A stretch of DNA of 64,000 bases from Pseudorhodobacter turbinis (GCF_005234135.1 NZ_CP039964.1:124001-188000), one strand, 5' to 3'. Positions 18,287-26,856 are shown, counted from the first letter of the stretch. Made by a program: numbers and translations. Notes: a model not told the origin generated them from the letters alone.

Positions 18287-19254
18287 ACTTTCGCCCTCCG
18301 ACGGCGCGAGCGGCCTTCAACCATTGCCGCATCCTTTTTGCGATCAGGGTCGATTTGCCACCAATCCGTTGCGAGAAAGACGTTGCGATCGATCTGATCG
18401 CCTTCTTGGAGAGCCCAGGCGGCGGCGAAGTGATGCATATGCAAGTGATCGGCACCTTCCAGCAAAGCCTGCTCGATGGCCAGGATGTTGTATTCGATGC
18501 AGCGACCGAAGCGCCGCCTTGCAGCGTGGACCAGGCGATCAACCAGATCAGCCTCGATAGGGGCGCTGAGGCCAGCGATCTCGCAATGCGCTTCGACAAT
18601 CGCCATGATATCATAGCGGTCTGCATCGGGGTCTACCGGAGGCAAGTAAAGTGTCGAAAACCGACGTTGAACCTGCGGATCCGACCGGACGAAGTCCGCC
18701 AGCTGCTCGGTCCCTGACAGAATGACGATCACCGCGCTGTCACCCTGCATGAGTGATTTGATGGCGCGCAAGATCTGGTTTTTGTCAGCGCAAAAAAGGT
18801 CTTGTGCCTCGTCGATCCAAAGCGCCGTGGTTTCAAGCAGGATGAGCCGTTCCTTGAGGATTTCCCATTTGGACCAGACCTCGCGACGCGAACTGGTTGT
18901 GGGATAGCCGGTCAGTTCAAGCAGGTGTCCTGCCATGCTCTTGAGAGTGGCAGGGCTTGGAACGGTGGCGCCGATAAAGGGACGTTTACCCTCGGAATTA
19001 TGCGCGAAGGCAGGATGTCGGGTCAGGCCGCGTTTCACCATGGTCGATTTACCGCCGCCGGGTGCGTCAATTACCATAATGCCGCGCGTTTCATGGGTGT
19101 TGGTGAACCGCAACGCTTCCGGGATGAGGTCGCCTTCCGGCGACCTCTTGAGAAGGCGGTCAAGATGCATAGCGAACGCATCGTCGCGCATGTTTTTCAC
19201 ATGCAATCCGCGCAAACGGTTCAGGGTCAGTTCGATTTTTGTGTAGTCAGTCAT
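18283..19254 (-). CDS. tnsC: TnsC/TniB AAA+ ATPase, transposition regulator
   Basis: The 323-residue product has Walker A APGGGKST (residues 64-71) and Walker B LWIDEAQ (145-151), followed by SLMQGDSAVIVILSGTEQLAD (a sensor-1-like strand) and an arginine-finger region. These match TniB/TnsC, which forms ATP-dependent filaments on target DNA and links TniQ to TnsB. It starts three bases after the tnsB stop and overlaps tniQ by four bases, so the genes are translationally coupled. Confidence 0.88.
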   Translation of the reverse strand: MTDYTKIELTLNRLRGLHVKNMRDDAFAMHLDRLLKRSPEGDLIPEALRFTNTHETRGIMVIDAPGGGKSTMVKRGLTRHPAFAHNSEGKRPFIGATVPSPATLKSMAGHLLELTGYPTTSSRREVWSKWEILKERLILLETTALWIDEAQDLFCADKNQILRAIKSLMQGDSAVIVILSGTEQLADFVRSDPQVQRRFSTLYLPPVDPDADRYDIMAIVEAHCEIAGLSAPIEADLVDRLVHAARRRFGRCIEYNILAIEQALLEGADHLHMHHFAAAWALQEGDQIDRNVFLATDWWQIDPDRKKDAAMVEGRSRRRRAKV

Positions 19255-19257
19255 GGC

Positions 19258-21405
19258 TTATTCCTCGAAGCTTACGCCGCTTTGGCGCTTTTGGATTTGG
19301 ACTTGTTTTGCAGTTGAAGTTGAAAGGGGGTTTGCAGTGTCTTCAGGGCCGGGGATCGACTGACCGAAGCCACCATCCACCGGAGCAGGTTGTGCAGGAG
19401 CGTTGCAGAATGAGCCCTGAAACATGGTCGTTTCGATTTTCTTGATCCGCGTCTCGCTCCATTCGTCGACCAACAATCCAGCTGCCGCCATTGCTGTGGC
19501 ATTGCGGTCTTGGATGGCTTCCATCGCCGCGAGAACAACTTCGCGGTCGAAACTCTTGCGTTTAGGGTGCGCTGCTCGAAGGTTGTTCGTTGCAGTCATC
19601 CAAGTTTTTGCGGCCTTGCCCTCCATCATAGGGTCCAGTGCAGGGATTTCGAACCACTCGGTTCCAAGGCGCACCTCGACGGCTCCAATGTCGCGGGGAT
19701 GCCAACGCACGTCGATATGGGCCTCGCCGTTGCGGTTCATCCAGAGTGCCAGCCGTTCCGAGTGGTAGCGCACCCCGAGAACCGTCAGTCCTTCTTTTGT
19801 TACCTTGCGAACGAGGGGTTCACCGAATACCAACCGCCAGCGGCGAAGGTCTGGCGGAGGTGTCACACCATATTGCGCAGAGAGGCGACGCCAGCATTGT
19901 GCAGGTGTTTCGCCGTCAAGACCGCGATGGGGCGTGTTGTGGTAACCATCGACGATCCACCGCACCAGGGCGAAAGCTAGATCGTCAAATGTCAAAACAG
20001 CACGGGCTCTGGGATCGGCATCGCCTTTGGTAAGGATGTCGGAGAACGTGCGTCCTGGTGAAACGGGTGGCACCGCGTTAGTCAGCGTCGCAAAAAAGCG
20101 CTCATTGCGGCCACGCTGTTGCGGCATGCCCGCTACTGTGCTTTCAACGGATATCCCGAGGTCAGCACAGGCCATGCGGAATGCTTCTGATTTGAAAGCC
20201 GTGCCGTTGTCCGTCACAATGAGTTCAGGGGTAAGATGCATGTCCCACGGGCCACGTGCGCGCACGCCATCGGACCATTGGCCCTTGTCCGAAATGATCA
20301 TTTGCAGACACTGAACCGCCGCGGTAGCTTTTGCGCCCCGAGAGATGACCATTCCAAGGATGCAGCGTGACGTCGTGCAGATTGCGACGGTTAGAACCCA
20401 GCGAGCCTTGGTGTTATCCAGCCCGACGGCAAGCCGCTCTTCCTCGGTCATCAGATTCCAAAGAGCACTGGAATGCATCAAGCTCAAAAGGTCGATGGTG
20501 TGTTCGTCGATCTCGATGCGCTGCCCCAGGCGGGTGAGGTTCAGACCCATGCCTGCCGGCATGAATTTCTTACGCGCAGCCTCAAGGCCTTCTCGCGCCA
20601 CCATCACTGTGAATGGATCCAGCGCATTGATGGCGCGGCGCACCGTCTCGCGACTTGGCGTATCCAACGGTGGTAACCCGGCTTCGGCGCGTTCTTGGTT
20701 TGCTTTCCCGAAGGCGATTTCCACGTTATCGAAGATAACGCGTTTTGTCGGTCGTTCCTGTGCCTGATATTTAAGCACTTCCTGCATCATAATACCTGTG
20801 GCCTCTGGGGCCATCCGGCGGTTCCGATTGCCCCGCATGCACATGTTGTCGATAAGGCCGGCTTCACCCAGAAGGGCTGCTTCCCGCATCCAGCGGCGAA
20901 GGGTGCGAGGCGAAGGTGCGGCAGCGAAATCCCATGACAGACCAGGATTGTCGTAACCCATAGGGTTTAAGTTCTGCGCGAACTTTGTTGCGCGCTGCAA
21001 AAGCTCTGCTTCATTTGCTTTGAGGGCATCGTCTGTTGCATTCAACTTGCCTTCACGGCGCATTTCGTTTGCGGCAGCCACCCATGCGCTGCGTTTAGAG
21101 TGCTGGGCACGGCGCTTTTTGCTCAAGCTTGAAACCAAGGTCGAGGTGGTTGTGAGGCGGCGTCCAGCCTGCGCCGGGTTATAAAAGCCTCGGTCGTGGC
21201 GCACACGGCCCATCGAGCCAAGGCGGCGAAGCTGTTCGTGGGAAAACTCCCTGCACATGCCGCTGCCATCTGAAAGCTCCATCACCCACCCTAATTCGTT
21301 GAAGCTGTGGGGACGCCATGCTGTGCCTTCGATGACAACTTGGTCAGATGTGCTAAATGCGTAGCGTGCAGTGGCAACGCTTATATTGTTGAAATTCAGT
21401 TCCAT
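19258..21405 (-). CDS. tnsB: TnsB/TniA DDE transposase
   Basis: The ATG at 21405 follows GGAGAAACAAACC. The 715-residue protein has N-terminal helix-turn-helix segments that bind the transposon ends, an RNase H-like integrase core and a Mu-transposase-type C-terminal barrel. The catalytic triad is visible: D300 (RIEIDEHTID), D399 (LIVTDNGTAF) and E435 (GRNERFFATL). The conserved NTPHRGLDGETPAQCW follows the core, as in retroviral-type integrases. It would nick and join 3' ends while TnsA cuts 5' ends. No frameshift or premature stop is seen. Confidence 0.9.
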   Translation of the reverse strand: MELNFNNISVATARYAFSTSDQVVIEGTAWRPHSFNELGWVMELSDGSGMCREFSHEQLRRLGSMGRVRHDRGFYNPAQAGRRLTTTSTLVSSLSKKRRAQHSKRSAWVAAANEMRREGKLNATDDALKANEAELLQRATKFAQNLNPMGYDNPGLSWDFAAAPSPRTLRRWMREAALLGEAGLIDNMCMRGNRNRRMAPEATGIMMQEVLKYQAQERPTKRVIFDNVEIAFGKANQERAEAGLPPLDTPSRETVRRAINALDPFTVMVAREGLEAARKKFMPAGMGLNLTRLGQRIEIDEHTIDLLSLMHSSALWNLMTEEERLAVGLDNTKARWVLTVAICTTSRCILGMVISRGAKATAAVQCLQMIISDKGQWSDGVRARGPWDMHLTPELIVTDNGTAFKSEAFRMACADLGISVESTVAGMPQQRGRNERFFATLTNAVPPVSPGRTFSDILTKGDADPRARAVLTFDDLAFALVRWIVDGYHNTPHRGLDGETPAQCWRRLSAQYGVTPPPDLRRWRLVFGEPLVRKVTKEGLTVLGVRYHSERLALWMNRNGEAHIDVRWHPRDIGAVEVRLGTEWFEIPALDPMMEGKAAKTWMTATNNLRAAHPKRKSFDREVVLAAMEAIQDRNATAMAAAGLLVDEWSETRIKKIETTMFQGSFCNAPAQPAPVDGGFGQSIPGPEDTANPLSTSTAKQVQIQKRQSGVSFEE

Positions 21406-21592
21406 GGTTTGTTTCTCCAGTTTGATTTTGGCGCAGGTGAAATGCGTTCGATTGAGGGCGGTGAGGGCAGGGCGGGCCTAGAAATGGTTGTCGAAGGCCA
21501 GGCCGCAGCCGAGAGGCTGCCGCTCATTGATGTTGGTATTGGTCGGGTGACCTCAGAAACCTGGGTGCTGGACAGGTTTCGCGTGCTCCGGT

Positions 21593-22270
21593 TTAAGGCT
21601 GCTTTGCCTTGTAGATCGCAGCCTCATAGGAAATATGCTCATGATCCCGGAGCTTAAGGTGTCCGCTACGAAGCAGGCGCACCATTGCCCGGAAGCCGTT
21701 GCCTTGAAGGCCTGTCTCCGCAACAAGCGCGCCAAGCGTAGTGACGCCGGTCATGTTCTGCACAACACGTAAAGCAGCCAAATCATGTTCAGGTTGCGCA
21801 GCACGGCACGCGTGCAGCAGCTTTGCGTTGAACAGCGAAACCTGATCTAGATCTGCATCCGTCAAAAGGCGAACATCGCTGAAATGCCCTGATTCACGCG
21901 CTTGCTGCGCGATATGTGGCATGGTTTCGGCGAACGTCCCTTTCAAACCGACTACTGGCTTGACGGTATATGCGACGCGTTTTCCGCCAACGCAGCTTAC
22001 CACGAAGTCGAAGTAATGCTTATGCGCTTTGCCTTCCAAATCACGCCACTCGAACGGCACCTGCTCATGCAAGTCGGCCGTATCTGGGTGTGCGGCCAAG
22101 CACAGGGCGAAGTTGAACTCGAGGTGGCTTTCGGAGCCGACGACGCGACCATCACCGTCACCGAACACGAAGAGGCCGGTAAGATGGTTTCTCGAAGCAC
22201 CGGAAAGGTTGCGCTTGGAATGGCTTGGCTGAACGGGCCGTTGGCCATAGTTTTCCTGAGGATGGGTCAT
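21593..22270 (-). CDS. tnsA: TnsA-like endonuclease
   Basis: The 225-residue product carries the TnsA restriction-endonuclease fold: SESHLEFNFALCL (E51 or E48), YFDFVV (D88) and TVKP (K104) match the acidic, aspartate and lysine positions of the Tn7 TnsA active site, with Thr at the position before VK where Tn7 has Gln. The C-terminal half (MTGVTTLGALVAETGLQG and onward) is helical and suits the TnsC-binding winged-helix domain. TnsA cleaves the 5' ends so that the element moves by cut-and-paste. It is separated from tnsB by 187 bases and its start overlaps the stop of a small upstream open frame. Confidence 0.82.
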   Translation of the reverse strand: MTHPQENYGQRPVQPSHSKRNLSGASRNHLTGLFVFGDGDGRVVGSESHLEFNFALCLAAHPDTADLHEQVPFEWRDLEGKAHKHYFDFVVSCVGGKRVAYTVKPVVGLKGTFAETMPHIAQQARESGHFSDVRLLTDADLDQVSLFNAKLLHACRAAQPEHDLAALRVVQNMTGVTTLGALVAETGLQGNGFRAMVRLLRSGHLKLRDHEHISYEAAIYKAKQP

Positions 22271-22362
22271 TGATGTTTCTCACAGATGCACATTGGACAC
22301 CGCCCGGAAAATGGGCGAGGCATTTCTCTTGTTCGATCCAGCGGGTCGATCGGGTTCTGCAT
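22267..22362 (-). CDS. possible 31-residue peptide coupled to tnsA
   Basis: A short frame (MQNPIDPLDRTREMPRPFSG, then RCPMCICEKHQ) ends in TGA overlapping the tnsA ATG as ATGA. The frame stays open upstream to a GTG at 22491. The C-x2-C-x-C...H tail looks like a small metal knuckle. There is no strong ribosome binding site. It could be a leader for translational coupling of tnsA, or chance. Confidence 0.3.
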   Translation of the reverse strand: MQNPIDPLDRTREMPRPFSGRCPMCICEKHQ

Positions 22363-22751
22363 ATGATGCAGCGTCCTGCGGTCCTTGGTCCGGAAAGGTC
22401 CCTTGGCGATCAAAAATGCTCGGTCGATCCCCTGCGCGACTGGGCGAGGGTGGGGAGCGTTGGAACGAAATCTAGTCGGCGTTAAGGGCACTCGATGGTG
22501 GTGAGAACAGCCTGTGTCCTTGCATTTCGCTGCTGAAACTGCTAAGGATCCTATATCACGTAGGGGGCACAGATCTGTGTCTCAACAATCGCACTGGGAT
22601 GTTGACGCATTCCAGTGTTTTTGTTTTCGGCGATTGATGTCTACTTCATTTCAGTCCTCTCGTTGTTATTTGGCGTGAACAGATTTTTCGCTTTTTAGGG
22701 GCGGCGACGGGAACCTTTTATCAACGTCAGATCCTCGCATCGAGTCTTTTA
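22363..22751. other. region upstream of the tnsA operon, no supported gene
   Basis: This stretch should hold the promoter of the leftward transposition operon. A perfect dyad CACAGATCTGTG lies at about 22568-22579 and could be an operator, but nothing else supports that. No gene is recognised. Confidence 0.35.
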
Positions 22752-22776
22752 TGCAATAAAATCAACGTGTTGATTT
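22752..22776 (-). terminator. hairpin and T tract after a minus-strand frame
   Basis: On the minus strand AAATCAAC-AC-GTTGATTT (22759-22776) forms an eight-base stem with a two-base loop and is followed by TTATT. It begins right at the stop codon (22776-22778) of the lysine-rich frame described next. Confidence 0.5.
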
Positions 22777-23060
22777 CATTTCTTTTTGGTCGCTTTCTTC
22801 TTGCGCACCGCATTTGTCTCACCGTTTTCTTTAATCGCAATCCTCGATTTTGTTGGCAAGGGTGACCTAGCTACAAGACGTTGTCGGTCGGCGCTGGTCA
22901 CGTTTGCCGCAACCATGATTGTAAAAAAGAACCGGTCCACAAATTCCGAAGGCTGCTGTTCAAAAAAGTTTTATCCGTCTTCGAGAGATCAGCCGATCGG
23001 GTTCAAATACGAAGTCTTTGGCTCTGTTCTTTCAAACCTGATTCGACGTTCATAAAACGT
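22776..23060 (-). pseudogene. probable small gene with lysine-rich tail, frameshifted
   Basis: Downstream of the putative regulator, the minus strand reads EFVDRFFFTIMVAANVTSAD, then PLPTKSRIAIKENGE and a tail ending KKKATKKK before TGA at 22776-22778, immediately followed by a terminator-like hairpin. Upstream of a run of six T residues (about 22944) the coding pattern continues in another frame as FEPDRLISRRRIKLF, as if one T had been inserted; a further shift lies near 23010. A basic tail suggests nucleic-acid binding. No family is recognised. The frames could be chance in AT-rich DNA, but the adjoining terminator argues that a gene ended here. Confidence 0.3.
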
Positions 23061-23131
23061 TTCTTCTGCGCGCCCCGTTCGCTGGCCCACGATTCAGTCC
23101 CACTATGGATCGCTTCCGTTTTGGACGGTTG

Positions 23132-23767
23132 TTAAGTCCCTCGAATAATGTCTGCCAGTTGCTCAAATAGATCCGTTGTCAAGGTCAACGCCATCTGAAA
23201 AGCAGGGGCTGGTAGATTGGCATCCGGCAACCCGTATCTCACTTCCAGCTCCATACGATTTGCCTCATAGTGTAGTCTTGCAAAGGGATCGTTATTTGTA
23301 ATTTTCACCGTTATTTTGTGGTGATCTTCATTATTTAAAGCACCTGCCGCCAACCCATCAACGAGAACTCCCATCGCAGAGCCAAGCGTTGCGGCTCTCA
23401 TCAACTCTTGCCCCAGTGGGAGCTGGGAAAAATCGTCATGCCATTGCGGAAACGCCCAGTCTGTCCCTTCAGCAAGCCGATCCAGGATGGAATCCGAAGC
23501 AGGCTGTCTTCGTAACCTGGACAGATGGCGTGGCAACCCAGAAACCTTCGCAACTAGAGCCGGAGCCTCTTTCATTCCGACGCCATGCACAGCAGCCAGC
23601 GCAAGGTTGCAAATATCCAAACCGACCATTTGCGCGGCAGAACGACCACGGCCGCCTTTGTTCCTCAGGCCAGCATTCAACAAAGCTCGGTCAATGCTTT
23701 CGAGCGTGACAGGGTTCACGCCGAAAACCTGTGCCGTCTTCATCACCATTTCGCCTGCCGTTGTCAT
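23132..23767 (-). CDS. unknown 211-residue protein, putative DNA-binding regulator
   Basis: The start at 23767 has GGGAGGGGGTCGCA directly upstream, so the in-frame start at 23833 inside the inverted repeats is rejected. The N-terminal 60 residues (AGEMVMKTAQVFGVNPVTLE, then SIDRALLNAGLRNKGGRGRS) resemble a helix-turn-helix region of the kind found in phage proteins. The middle and C-terminal parts have conserved-looking segments (GTDWAFPQWHDD, ITVKITNNDPFARLHYEANR) but no recognised domain. The promoter lies within a pair of nested inverted repeats (23779-23860), which suggests that the protein, or another DNA-binding protein, controls the gene. It is the first cargo gene next to the transposition operon. 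Function unknown. Confidence 0.6.
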   Translation of the reverse strand: MTTAGEMVMKTAQVFGVNPVTLESIDRALLNAGLRNKGGRGRSAAQMVGLDICNLALAAVHGVGMKEAPALVAKVSGLPRHLSRLRRQPASDSILDRLAEGTDWAFPQWHDDFSQLPLGQELMRAATLGSAMGVLVDGLAAGALNNEDHHKITVKITNNDPFARLHYEANRMELEVRYGLPDANLPAPAFQMALTLTTDLFEQLADIIRGT

Positions 23768-23778
23768 TGCGACCCCCT

Positions 23779-23860
23779 CCCATTCGAATTTTTTTCGTAT
23801 GGTATAAATGACAGAGACTCGAAAACGAGTCAAATGAATTCCGAAAAAATTTCGAATGGG
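23779..23860. promoter_or_regulatory. nested inverted repeats in the promoter of the 23132-23767 gene
   Basis: CCCATTCGAATTTTTTTCG (23779-23797) is repeated in inverted orientation at 23842-23860 with one mismatch over 19 bases. Between them, GACTCGAAAACGAGTC (23816-23831) is a perfect six-base-arm dyad. The inner dyad covers the region where transcription of the leftward gene should begin. This looks like a two-site operator. Confidence 0.6.
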
Positions 23861-23987
23861 GCGCGTGGCACCTGGCTTAGGTTAGTTTCAGCCTCTCAGA
23901 GAACGCTATCTACTCTGCTTGATGCCAGCATCAACCTGAAGCATGAGTAAGCATCACGTCATTGCCTTGAGAGTAAGACGGCAATGA

Positions 23988-24719
23988 TTAGGCGGTCAGG
24001 TTCGCACCACCCAGTTCCTGCCAATAAAACTCTAAGCGATCGCTAAACGGTCCCCTGAGGCCGCGCGCTGTTGGATGAACGACGCGGACGACTGGAACTT
24101 TTATCCCTGCATTTTGTAACGCATCATGGGCATCGTTTCCGATCGCCAGCACCTTGTCCGGTTGGAAAGCTTCCACTTCCCGGCGGATCACGGAAAAACA
24201 CAGAGTGCGAAGATCTTGATCAAGGCGTATGACGTTACGGCCAGCATACAACTTTATCGCGTCTGTTACCCAGACATCATACCCAGCAAGGACACATCGG
24301 CGGATGAGTTGCCACATCATACCCCAGTGTCGCCGTGTGCGGTGATAGTCGCTGTCGATCCCGAAGAAAGTCCCCACGGTCAACTTGGCTTCGTTTCCAT
24401 CGCGTTTAGGGTCTTGAGCACAAAGCATGATCCGTCCCCGCGTGGGGCGGTCGGCAGACAGCAGGCACGGTAGATCGTAACCGATGGTCTTGTTGGCGTA
24501 TGGCTCAAGTAAGTCTGTCTGCCATGCAACGCGGGGAATTTCTGGCATCATGCGGCCGGGTGCGTGACCATTGTAAAACTCATCTCGAAGCCGGTCAGAG
24601 ATTTGCACGAGGACATCAGGGGCGAAGAGATCGCTCTGAGTTTCCACTAAGCTTGACCATGATGGCGGATTGAACAGAATGTCTGCGTCAAATTTCTTCA
24701 ACTTGTCGGATGATGTCAT
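23988..24719 (-). CDS. uracil-DNA-glycosylase-fold protein
   Basis: The 243-residue protein has the layout of the UDG superfamily: GRIMLCAQDPKRDG (AQDP at 101-104, the position of the water-activating motif), VTDAIKLYAG (151-160), the strand-helix FQPDKVLAIGNDAHDAL (185-201) and VVHPTARG (213-220), matching the C-terminal HPS/HPT loop. It would bind DNA and remove a damaged or modified base. It does not match family 1 UDG or the iron-sulfur family 4/5 enzymes (no cysteine set), so the substrate is unknown. In a transposon with restriction genes, a role against phage DNA containing unusual bases is plausible but is inference. It is a single gene with no close partner on its strand. Confidence 0.6.
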   Translation of the reverse strand: MTSSDKLKKFDADILFNPPSWSSLVETQSDLFAPDVLVQISDRLRDEFYNGHAPGRMMPEIPRVAWQTDLLEPYANKTIGYDLPCLLSADRPTRGRIMLCAQDPKRDGNEAKLTVGTFFGIDSDYHRTRRHWGMMWQLIRRCVLAGYDVWVTDAIKLYAGRNVIRLDQDLRTLCFSVIRREVEAFQPDKVLAIGNDAHDALQNAGIKVPVVRVVHPTARGLRGPFSDRLEFYWQELGGANLTA

Positions 24720-25171
24720 GTTAATGGTAATGCCTTATAGCTAGTAAATGATATTCTAACCGCGTAATTTTCTGACCATAGTGCAGAAAGAACTTTGCGG
24801 TCAAACGGACCCGTATTTGATGCAAATACTGTTGTAATCAGAGCAGGTCAGCTTCGCATATCTGACGGCAACGCGAGGCAGAACACCAAGGGCTTTTTCG
24901 AATAGGTGTGTAAGTTTCTGCTGGTGAACTTCCTGAGCCGATTTTCTACAAAATGATGCAACAGCCATTTTAGTTGTTGAGAAAATTTCTCCCGAAAACT
25001 TCACGGGAATGGCTTAGTGTGGTCTGCGCGATGTGCTGCTGGGTCATCATAATGGAAATTAATCTCCACTTGCGTCCTATATTTCTATCTTATGAACAGG
25101 TTTAGCCACTGTTCCGCCTTGCATAGCTCAAGTTGTGAAGGCAATTTCGAGGAAATTCGGAGGTGATTGCC
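24720..25171. other. divergent intergenic region, no supported gene
   Basis: This holds the promoters of the glycosylase-fold gene (leftward) and the membrane module (rightward). A 67-codon minus frame at 24801-25004 has no ribosome site or recognisable sequence. The stretch is AT-rich compared with its neighbours. No operator was recognised. Confidence 0.4.
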
Positions 25172-25843
25172 ATGCAATTTGACTTGGCCAGTATTGAAAC
25201 GCAGCTTGGCTTGCTGGAATGGCGAGATGGTCAGTTAGAGGCCATTACAAATCAATTGGAAACGGCATATCCCGCGTTGGCTGCGGAATCAGTTGCACGC
25301 ATAAGCGCGATGACCTCTTTTGAGGTTGGAAGGGCACATATCAACCCACGTCCGTTGGCCGAGAGCCTCATTGCGCCATGGGCAGCGGAGCAAAGTCAAA
25401 TTGCTGTTAGACGGGCCGAGGCGAGCTTGTCTGACCTGATCTCGACACTCCATCTTGATAGCGGCATCGGTGCCCACCTTGGCGCTGCCCTACCTGCGCT
25501 GGCTGGGGTCGGGATGCTCGCAGCTTCAGTCCTCGGGCTCCCCGCTCTTGTTTCATACGCCACGATAACCACGACGTCCTTATTCGTTTTTTCCACACCG
25601 ACAATCAGTCTTCCCATTTTACTGGTAGGTGGGACGGTTCTTGCTGGGGTGTCGTTCGCTGGGGTCAAGGCATTTGATCAGGCCAAGGACAAGATGCGCG
25701 CTCATCTCGCCGGGCGAGTTCAAGGCCTCGCGCTATCTGCGATCTTTGGACATGGCCTCGCACCTGATGCGCGCTGCCTCCTCAATGATTTACAAGCGGC
25801 TGTCCTAAAGGCGGGCCAAACACGGCTGGAGGACATCGCCTGA
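25172..25843 (+). CDS. unknown membrane protein, first gene of a two-gene module
   Basis: The ATG at 25172 is chosen because GGAGG ends eight bases upstream; a GTG at 25163 overlaps that site. The 223-residue product has an N-terminal helical part (residues 1-95, acidic and probably coiled), a long hydrophobic region (about 101-165) able to form two or three membrane segments, and a C-terminal helical tail with KAFDQAKDKMRAHLAGR. There is no signal peptide. The stop overlaps the next start by one base (TGATG), so the two genes are translated together. No family is recognised. It lies directly upstream of the type I restriction genes on the same strand. Confidence 0.65.
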   Translation: MQFDLASIETQLGLLEWRDGQLEAITNQLETAYPALAAESVARISAMTSFEVGRAHINPRPLAESLIAPWAAEQSQIAVRRAEASLSDLISTLHLDSGIGAHLGAALPALAGVGMLAASVLGLPALVSYATITTTSLFVFSTPTISLPILLVGGTVLAGVSFAGVKAFDQAKDKMRAHLAGRVQGLALSAIFGHGLAPDARCLLNDLQAAVLKAGQTRLEDIA

Positions 25844-26856
25844 TGCCACTACTTTATGAAATCCCGTTGCATCTGCAGACAATGATCGGGTCTCAGCAAG
25901 CTTCGCTGGTGGGGGCTATGATAAAGGACAATGCCTCGGGATTGATCCTTGGCCATGTGCAGCAAGCCTCCGGCCTTGCTCCAATGCTGGGACAGGCACT
26001 AGGAGCAGTGGGGTCGTCTGGTTTTTCACCGCTTGGAATACTTTCGGTGGCGCAGAACGAAGGCATTAGGCGCGGTGTCGCCGAATTGCAAAACGGCATG
26101 ATCCTGATGCAGAATTTGCAATACGGCACACTGGCATTGTCTGGCCTCGGACTTGGTGTCTCTATAGCCGGCTTCGCAGCAACCCTCGCGCGGTTGAAGG
26201 CCATTGAAGCTCGTTTAGAGGCGATTTCCGCAGCCGTAGATCAGGTGACGACAGATCGCCGTGAGGATGACCTTAAGTCAGTGTTTGCCGAAATTTCTGG
26301 TGATGTTCAAAATGTTGAAACTCTATCTCACCGCCGTGATCCGCAGCGCGTGGCCGAGCAGCTGCAGTTGTCTCTTGCGCGTTCGACCCGAAAAATCGAG
26401 CATTACTTCCTGCGTGAAGCTGAGCTGAGTCGGCGGACATCGCTTCCAATTGAGCAACTTGATCGGCTTTGGACACTAGCTGCCGCCATCCGACTTTGTC
26501 AGGAGTCGTCTATTCAAGCGCTGTTTGCGGCCGATGAGCTTGAGGTTGCGCAGCGCATGGGGCAATTCGAACTGGAGCGGCAGATAGCTCTCCTCCAGGT
26601 GCTCAGCCCCGATATTCTTAGCCGCCTAGTCAGCCGCGGTGAGCCAGATCCGGAAACCGCCCGTAGTCTTCGTCAAACTGCCCTTGGCCAAGCGCGGGCC
26701 TTGACCGATGGCATCAAAGGCGGTGTTCTTGCTATAGCTGGGCAAATTAGCATCGCCAGCACGTTGCGCGAAGAGGGGATGACGGGGATCGATTATGTCC
26801 GCCGGATCGGATCTGAAACCAACGTGCCCCTAGTTTGCCTCGTGCCACGCACCTAA
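25843..26856 (+). CDS. unknown membrane-anchored coiled-coil protein, second gene of the module
   Basis: The 337-residue protein starts by one-base overlap with its partner. Residues 1-90 are moderately hydrophobic with conserved-looking IPLHLQTMIGSQQASLVGAM; residues 95-115 form a strong hydrophobic segment (GTLALSGLGLGVSIAGFAAT); 116-137 are a heptad-like coiled coil (LARLKAIEARLEAISAAVDQ); the rest is helical, ending in a short beta-like tail (NVPLVCLVPRT). No enzymatic motif was found. A membrane pair with one coiled-coil partner could act as a sensor or membrane-damaging effector; that is speculation. It is followed after 170 bases by hsdR, which suggests a separate transcription unit. 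Confidence 0.62.
   Translation: MPLLYEIPLHLQTMIGSQQASLVGAMIKDNASGLILGHVQQASGLAPMLGQALGAVGSSGFSPLGILSVAQNEGIRRGVAELQNGMILMQNLQYGTLALSGLGLGVSIAGFAATLARLKAIEARLEAISAAVDQVTTDRREDDLKSVFAEISGDVQNVETLSHRRDPQRVAEQLQLSLARSTRKIEHYFLREAELSRRTSLPIEQLDRLWTLAAAIRLCQESSIQALFAADELEVAQRMGQFELERQIALLQVLSPDILSRLVSRGEPDPETARSLRQTALGQARALTDGIKGGVLAIAGQISIASTLREEGMTGIDYVRRIGSETNVPLVCLVPRT

Noticed and set aside
17276..22270. CRISPR-associated transposon
   Set aside because: No cas genes and no repeat-spacer array anywhere in the element; the TniQ is of the ordinary type.
24801..25004. A 67-codon minus-strand frame in the glycosylase/module intergenic region
   Set aside because: No ribosome site, no recognisable pattern, and it lies where divergent promoters are expected.
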